A DNA stretch of 34,804 bases from NCBI GenBank assembly GCA_024699425.1, contig JAILPP010000031.1:1-34804 (forward strand). Reading direction: 5' to 3'. The translations under genes were made by a program, and so were the position numbers. This DNA is from Oscillospiraceae bacterium (GTDB lineage: Bacteria > Bacillota > Clostridia > Oscillospirales > Ruminococcaceae). Below are positions 30,575 to 34,804 of this stretch, one piece after another. The notes under the pieces are model-generated. The model worked only from the letters and a program-made list of their open reading frames with translations. It was not told the DNA's origin and did not search any database. Position 1 is the stretch's first letter. The number at the start of each line of letters is the position of its first letter.

Positions 30575-32143
30575 ATGAAAACAAACCGATTGGCTGCACT
30601 GTTCTCTGCTGTTGCAATTGGTTTCAGCATTGTCGCCATGCCAATACAGGCGGCAGCGGAAAAAGGATATCCGTTCCGGACAACGTGCAATTATTACTAT
30701 GACCAGTTCAGCCCGAATGCCCGAAAGCTCTATGATGATATTTACGCCGTGGCACTGATGGTAGACGATTCGGATGACACCTATCTCGAAATGCCGGAAA
30801 TCCCGTATTCCGGACTGTCACAGAAGGAATTTACAGACACGGTCAAGATGTTCAGCTTCGATCACCCGGAGTTCTTCTGGCTGGCAAATACGTTTTCCTA
30901 CGGCTACACCTATACGGGACAGCATTTTTTGCAGATTGATATTTTTTCGCAGTATCAGGACGGTTCTGCACGCAAGTCCGCCAAGGAGAAACTGCTTTCC
31001 ATCGAACAGGATTACATCAACGGCGCAATGCAGTACGACACGGATTATGACCGTGCAAAATATCTGTCTGAACGGCTGTACACAGATGTGACCTATGAGG
31101 AAGTAGGCGGTTATCTTGACCAGTCGCTTGCCTCCACGTTCCTGTATAAAAAGACCGTCTGCACAGGCTTTACCAAGGCGTACTGTCTGCTTGCCAACGC
31201 AGTCGGTGTGGACACCGTTGCCCTTCGCAGCGATGTCCATGCATGGAATGCCACCAAAGTTGCCGATCAATGGTATGTGGACGATGTGACAAACCGTCTG
31301 TTTCTGTACAATGATTCACAGGTTGAAGCCTATGATAAGCGGGTCGGTGTGCAGGAGATCACTTATCCTGACGGTCAGGTCAAGCAATCCATGATGCACG
31401 AACTGGGGTATGATTATTACACAGATATTTTCCCCGACACCAGTGTATCCTACAACGGAGACAAAAAGGTGATTGAGGTGCAGCAGGAAACCGAACCGCC
31501 GACCGAACCGCCTACCGCCCCTCCGACCGAACCGCCCACGAATCCGCCGGTACAGAATCCGACCGAACCTGATCTTACAGGGGATACGCCGATAGATGAC
31601 GGAACGTATCAATCCGAAGCACAGACGGCATATTTTTTCTCAGACGATACGGAAGAAATTGACCCGGAGATGCTGGTCATGAGTATGCAGGAAAGTATGG
31701 ATTTGTCGGAATTTGGTCTGCCGGCAGGCTTGGGGAATTGGAGTATTCAGGTAGATGTCACCGATCTGAGTGATCTGACGCTTTCCAAAGGCTGGCGTAC
31801 CCCCGGAGAGATACTGGAAAACCACGCCGCAGGAGCGCCCTATTATCACGGTCCGCTTCAGGCGGAAATGGACGGTCACAAACTTGCTGTCGGTGATGTC
31901 TGGATCTTCCGCCGAGGAGATTTCAACATGGACGGCAAAGTGAATGCCGTGGATGCCACTGACATTCTGATCTGTGCAGCCTCAGTCGGTACAGGGAGAA
32001 CTCCCGTTCTTCCTGCCGGAAAAGATGAGGATGCCGCCATATTTGCAGGCAAATATCTGGAAGACGACAACGACTATCCAAACGCTTCCGATGCAACGGC
32101 GGTTCTGATCTATGCTGCCAAGGCAGGAACGGGACAGATTTGA
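30575..32143 (+). CDS. Secreted transglutaminase-like protein with dockerin module
   Basis: This 522-residue exported protein starts with a signal peptide (1-27, probable cleavage at I-Q-A/A-A). A transglutaminase/papain-like domain spans about 40-290. Its triad is visible: C196 in T-V-C-T-G-F-T-K-A, H222 in V-H-A-W-N and D236 in W-Y-V-D-D. A Pro/Thr/Glu linker follows (about 302-335), then a beta-rich region. A C-terminal dockerin-like module (about 448-522) has a first calcium loop D-F-N-M-D-G-K-V-N-A-V-D and a poorer second repeat D-N-D-Y-P-N-A-S-D. Dockerins bind cohesins, so the protein may join a cellulosome-like or cell-surface complex. This domain set is typical of Ruminococcus. It has its own promoter and terminator. 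Confidence 0.9.
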   Translation: MKTNRLAALFSAVAIGFSIVAMPIQAAAEKGYPFRTTCNYYYDQFSPNARKLYDDIYAVALMVDDSDDTYLEMPEIPYSGLSQKEFTDTVKMFSFDHPEFFWLANTFSYGYTYTGQHFLQIDIFSQYQDGSARKSAKEKLLSIEQDYINGAMQYDTDYDRAKYLSERLYTDVTYEEVGGYLDQSLASTFLYKKTVCTGFTKAYCLLANAVGVDTVALRSDVHAWNATKVADQWYVDDVTNRLFLYNDSQVEAYDKRVGVQEITYPDGQVKQSMMHELGYDYYTDIFPDTSVSYNGDKKVIEVQQETEPPTEPPTAPPTEPPTNPPVQNPTEPDLTGDTPIDDGTYQSEAQTAYFFSDDTEEIDPEMLVMSMQESMDLSEFGLPAGLGNWSIQVDVTDLSDLTLSKGWRTPGEILENHAAGAPYYHGPLQAEMDGHKLAVGDVWIFRRGDFNMDGKVNAVDATDILICAASVGTGRTPVLPAGKDEDAAIFAGKYLEDDNDYPNASDATAVLIYAAKAGTGQI

Positions 32144-32148
32144 AAAAA

Positions 32149-32183
32149 ATGTCCATATCCTTCGCAGGATATGGACATCTTTT
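32149..32183. terminator. Shared bidirectional terminator
   Basis: A perfect 13-bp stem (ATGTCCATATCCT 32149-32161 with AGGATATGGACAT 32166-32178) closes a TCGC tetraloop. CTTTTATTT follows on the plus strand and a run of seven T on the minus strand. It separates the convergent dockerin and GGDEF-EAL genes. Confidence 0.93.
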
Positions 32184-33861
32184 ATTTCTGATAGGTATGA
32201 TGCACAAGACGTTTTTCAAATTCTTCGACAGGAAGCGGTCTGTCATAATAAAATCCCTGTGCCAGATCGCAGTGGCTGTCGAGCAGAAGCTGTACGTGTT
32301 CGGCAGTTTCCACGCCTTCTGTGATGCACTCCAGTCCAAGCTCCCGTGCCATGGAGACTACATGACGGAACATCACGCTTCTGCGGCTGCCGGACGATTC
32401 TTCCTTCTCCGGAAGAAAACTCTTGTCCACTTTCAGGACATTCCACGGTATTTCCTTGATGAGATTCAGGGAAGAATAGCCGATGCCGAAATCGTCCACG
32501 GAAGTTGAGATGCCGACTGCCTGCAAACCGCCGACGACACGCTTGAGGTCGGTAAATTCCACGTCTGTCGTTGTCTCGGTCAGTTCGATCTCGATGTATT
32601 CATGGGGGACATTGTTGCTGTCCACAATGCCGATCAGGTGATCCAGCAAATTCATATCGACCATATGACGGCGGGAGAGGTTGACAGAGATGCGAACCAC
32701 ACGCAGTCCCGTATCCAGCCAGCGGCGGATATCCTTGCACACTTTGTCGAGCATATAAAAATCCAGTGTACAGATCTCCATGCCTGCTTCGAGAACGGGG
32801 ATGAACTCCGACGGCGGAATCAGTTTGCCGCCGTGCTGCCAGCGGCAAAGCGCTTCCGCACCACTCAGCTCCCTTCCGTTGACGGCGACCTTGGGCTGAT
32901 AATAGACGAGAAATTCATTTTTGGCAAGCGCTTCGGGCAGAAGCCGCTGGATTTTCATTGCACGGCGTTTCTGTTCCATCATCTCTTCGCTGAAAAATAC
33001 GATGTCCGTCGTGTCGCTGTTCTTGGCTGCCTGTGTACACGAGACGACACGATCCATGAGGTCAAATTCACCGTTGAAGCGGAATCCCGGCGGGATCTCA
33101 AACACGCCCGCACACGCAGAGACAAGGATCTTTTCGCCGGACGTTTCATCATAGACGACACCTGTACCGGACAGATACGCAATGATGTCCTGTGTATATT
33201 TTTTATCTGCAAGGATGACGAAGTTATCACCGCCGACACGGCAGACACAGCCGTTCCCTTCAATTAGCTTCTGCAAACCGTCGTAGAAGCAGCGCATGAC
33301 GGCATCACCTGCACGTCTGCCGATCTGCTGGTTGACAAGAGAGAAGTGTTTGAGATTGAAATGGTAGGCATTCATCTTGTCGAGTTTTTCGTGTTCAAGA
33401 TACTCCCACGCAGATTTGTAGAAATAGCGAAGATTGGTATATCCGGCATCATCGTAGAAGGCAAACTTGTTTGCAAGTTTCAGCAGGCGTGTACGGCTGA
33501 TAAAACTGTACAGCGTTTTCAGAAAAATCATAATGCGGGATTTTTCCACCTCTGTCCACGGTTCACCGTTCAGATACGGATAGGAACGGCAGCGATTGAT
33601 CGTGCGGTTCTCATTTTCTACACGCAGAACCAGCGGTTCGTCCTTGTAGGGGTGTCCCTCATCATGCAGGCAGAGCAGGTTGCCGTCCTCCTGACGTTCG
33701 GAGACATAATTCCGGAACTGCATGACTTCAATGCGCTCAATCCGCAGAACATCGCATATTTCGTCCAGCATATGACCCGGTTCCGGATACGGCGCACTAT
33801 CGCAATCCGCAAGTTCGGACACCAACCGTTCAAATACTTCGTAGTAGGCATCAGCCATCAT
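32182..33861 (-). CDS. GGDEF-EAL protein, probable c-di-GMP phosphodiesterase
   Basis: This 559-residue cytoplasmic protein has an N-terminal sensor region (about 1-125, possibly GAF-like), a degenerate GGDEF domain (about 135-295) and an EAL domain (about 305-552). The GGDEF motif reads GGDNF at 210-214, so cyclase activity is unlikely. The EAL site looks complete: E336-A-L, V-N-L-S (393-396), E-L-T-E (426-429), D-D-F-G (456-459), K478 in L-K-V-D-K, E515 in E-G-V-E and Q535. It therefore probably hydrolyses c-di-GMP, with the GGDEF domain as a possible GTP sensor. I start at the ATG at 33861, eight bases after AAAGG; a GTG nine bases earlier overlaps this site. Confidence 0.92.
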   Translation of the reverse strand: MMADAYYEVFERLVSELADCDSAPYPEPGHMLDEICDVLRIERIEVMQFRNYVSERQEDGNLLCLHDEGHPYKDEPLVLRVENENRTINRCRSYPYLNGEPWTEVEKSRIMIFLKTLYSFISRTRLLKLANKFAFYDDAGYTNLRYFYKSAWEYLEHEKLDKMNAYHFNLKHFSLVNQQIGRRAGDAVMRCFYDGLQKLIEGNGCVCRVGGDNFVILADKKYTQDIIAYLSGTGVVYDETSGEKILVSACAGVFEIPPGFRFNGEFDLMDRVVSCTQAAKNSDTTDIVFFSEEMMEQKRRAMKIQRLLPEALAKNEFLVYYQPKVAVNGRELSGAEALCRWQHGGKLIPPSEFIPVLEAGMEICTLDFYMLDKVCKDIRRWLDTGLRVVRISVNLSRRHMVDMNLLDHLIGIVDSNNVPHEYIEIELTETTTDVEFTDLKRVVGGLQAVGISTSVDDFGIGYSSLNLIKEIPWNVLKVDKSFLPEKEESSGSRRSVMFRHVVSMARELGLECITEGVETAEHVQLLLDSHCDLAQGFYYDRPLPVEEFEKRLVHHTYQK

Positions 33862-33903
33862 CTTCAGCACCTTTCAGATTCAGGTATTACTCAATTTTTT
33901 TAT

Positions 33904-33932
33904 ATTATACCACATAAATCCGAAAAAGTCTA
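33904..33932 (-). promoter_or_regulatory. Promoter of the GGDEF-EAL gene
   Basis: On the minus strand, TATAAT (33904-33909) has an extended TGGTATAAT form. The -35 at 17 bases (TAGACT, 33927-33932) is weak, which fits reliance on the extended -10. Confidence 0.65.
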
Positions 33933-33981
33933 TATGTGATTTTCACAATTTTTGTAATTCGTTCTGAACAGGCGGGAGCAT

Positions 33982-34020
33982 CCCAAAGAAAGCGCCTTGC
34001 AGGGGATACACCTGCAAGGC
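33982..34020 (-). terminator. Terminator of the Hsp100 gene
   Basis: GCCTTGCAGG and CCTGCAAGGC (33994-34003, 34011-34020) form a perfect 10-bp stem nine bases after the stop. A modest T-rich tail (GCTTTCTTT) follows on the minus strand. Confidence 0.75.
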
Positions 34021-34028
34021 ACAGAACG

Positions 34029-34804
34029 TCAGACAACAGCCATGACACGAATGCGGATATGCTCATCCTCTGCGGAAAGCATGACGGAATCACCGCTGTG
34101 CAGTTCACCGTGCAGCCAAAGACGGGAGAGAGGGCTTTCGACTTCCTGCGTGAGAAAGCGGCGGATCGGTCTTGCGCCGTAGCGCACGGTATCCGGACAG
34201 GCGGCAGCAGCACGCACCACACTTTCATCAAATTGAAGCTGCACACCAAGTTCCTGTGAGCGTTCGCAGAGCGTGCGGAGCTGTACCTGGGCGATTTCCC
34301 GCAGGCTTTCCGAACTCAGCGGGGAAAAGAGCAGGATCTCGTCCATGCGGTTGAGCAGTTCCGGCGGGAGTGTCTGACGCAGGGTGTCCATGCTGTCGGT
34401 CTTTGTCCCGCTGAGGAATCCGACTCCTGCGGCAGTTTTGTGCATTCCGATGTTGGAAGTGAGGAAGATCATGGAGTTGCGCAGACTGATCTTTCTGCCG
34501 CTGCTGTCCGTCAGGGAGCCGTCCTCCAGCATTTGCAGCAGCAGATACAGCACATCGGGATGTGCTTTTTCGATCTCGTCAAAGAGGAGGATGCTGCACG
34601 GATACCGCCGCAGGTGGCTGCAAAACGCCGTTTCCTCCGTGCAGCCGATATAACCGGGCGGCGAGCCGATGAGTTTCGCCGCAGAATGCGGTTCCTGCAA
34701 TTCGGACATATCCACGGTGAACAGCGGTTTGCTGTCGCCGTAGAGTGTTTCTGCCAGTGTGCGGACGAGTGCCGTCTTGCCGACACCCGTCGGACCGAGA
34801 AACA
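34029..34804 (-). CDS. Hsp100/Clp AAA+ unfoldase, C-terminal part (cut by window end)
   Basis: About 258 residues of the second AAA+ domain and C-terminal domain are visible; the gene continues beyond the window. The frame starts with Walker [11 protein letters not shown]. Next come V-D-M-S-E-L, the pore loop in G-S-P-P-G-Y-I-G, Walker [12 protein letters not shown] and sensor 1 at L-T-S-N-I-G. A G-V-G-F loop in the usual ClpP-docking place suggests a ClpA/ClpC/ClpE-type partner of ClpP rather than ClpB. The conserved R-Y-G-A-R-P sensor 2 is near the end. The sequence differs clearly from the ClpE-like gene in this window (for example C-T-E-E-T-A in place of Y-D-E-A-G-Q). Confidence 0.9.
   Translation of the reverse strand, partial: FLGPTGVGKTALVRTLAETLYGDSKPLFTVDMSELQEPHSAAKLIGSPPGYIGCTEETAFCSHLRRYPCSILLFDEIEKAHPDVLYLLLQMLEDGSLTDSSGRKISLRNSMIFLTSNIGMHKTAAGVGFLSGTKTDSMDTLRQTLPPELLNRMDEILLFSPLSSESLREIAQVQLRTLCERSQELGVQLQFDESVVRAAAACPDTVRYGARPIRRFLTQEVESPLSRLWLHGELHSGDSVMLSAEDEHIRIRVMAVV

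Noticed and set aside
1-34804. CRISPR array, prophage, insertion sequence transposase or integron
   Set aside because: No regularly spaced direct repeats, phage genes, transposase or integrase reading frames are present; the only mobile-like items are the small palindromic elements.

Overview
The window looks like chromosomal DNA of a Gram-positive gut or rumen Bacillota, most likely a Ruminococcus-like member of the Oscillospiraceae (inference). The signs are a secreted protein ending in a dockerin-like module, a group II ECF transporter core, a YfhO membrane protein, a YitT/DUF2179 protein, a DegV protein and Gram-positive style promoters. No outer-membrane, phage or transposase genes are visible. 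Most promoters follow one pattern: a TTGACA-like -35, a 17-bp spacer and TATAAT, usually with an extended TGnTATAAT -10.

Layout. 1-600: the 3' end of an unrecognised Cys-rich gene, then a tRNA-Lys gene on the minus strand. 700-3260: a small plus-strand operon of a VTT/TVP38 membrane protein, a diacylglycerol kinase-type lipid kinase and a lipoprotein. 3290-5220 (minus): PP2C phosphatase and the P-protein PheA. 5440-22770 (plus): a long, closely packed series: ruvC, ruvA, sseB-like, ruvB, a glmM-like mutase, an rRNA-type methyltransferase, ecfA1-ecfA2-ecfT, yfhO, truA, a DUF5711-like protein, a CvpA-like protein, a ClpE-like unfoldase and a C39-like peptidase. It ends in a shared bidirectional terminator facing a minus-strand DegV gene.

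23690-26570: divergent promoters separate degV from an RsbU/SpoIIE-type membrane phosphatase gene, which is followed by a YitT gene. 26670-30490: tandem promoters precede a MacA-like adaptor, MacB-like ATPase and MacB-like permease operon. 30500-32143: a secreted transglutaminase-like protein with a Pro/Thr linker and dockerin. 32182-33870 (minus): a GGDEF-EAL protein with a degenerate GGDEF motif and an intact EAL site. 34029-34804 (minus): the C-terminal part of a second ClpP-loop-bearing Hsp100 unfoldase, cut by the window end.

The most unusual material is non-coding. Between ruvB and glmM lie two different nested palindromic elements back to back. Element A (8487-8660) has an 18-bp perfect outer inverted repeat and an internal 13-bp stem. 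Element B (8667-8807) has a split terminal inverted repeat enclosing two hairpins. A second copy of B lies before the yitT gene (25474-25628); it lacks the left arm and carries an extra palindromic insert, and the inner stems are kept by G-T wobble changes. A degenerate fragment of an A arm lies between ecfT and yfhO. These look like small non-autonomous mobile or structured-RNA repeat families. I see no convincing new multi-gene defence or biosynthetic system; the remaining findings are unusual gene order and altered signature residues.
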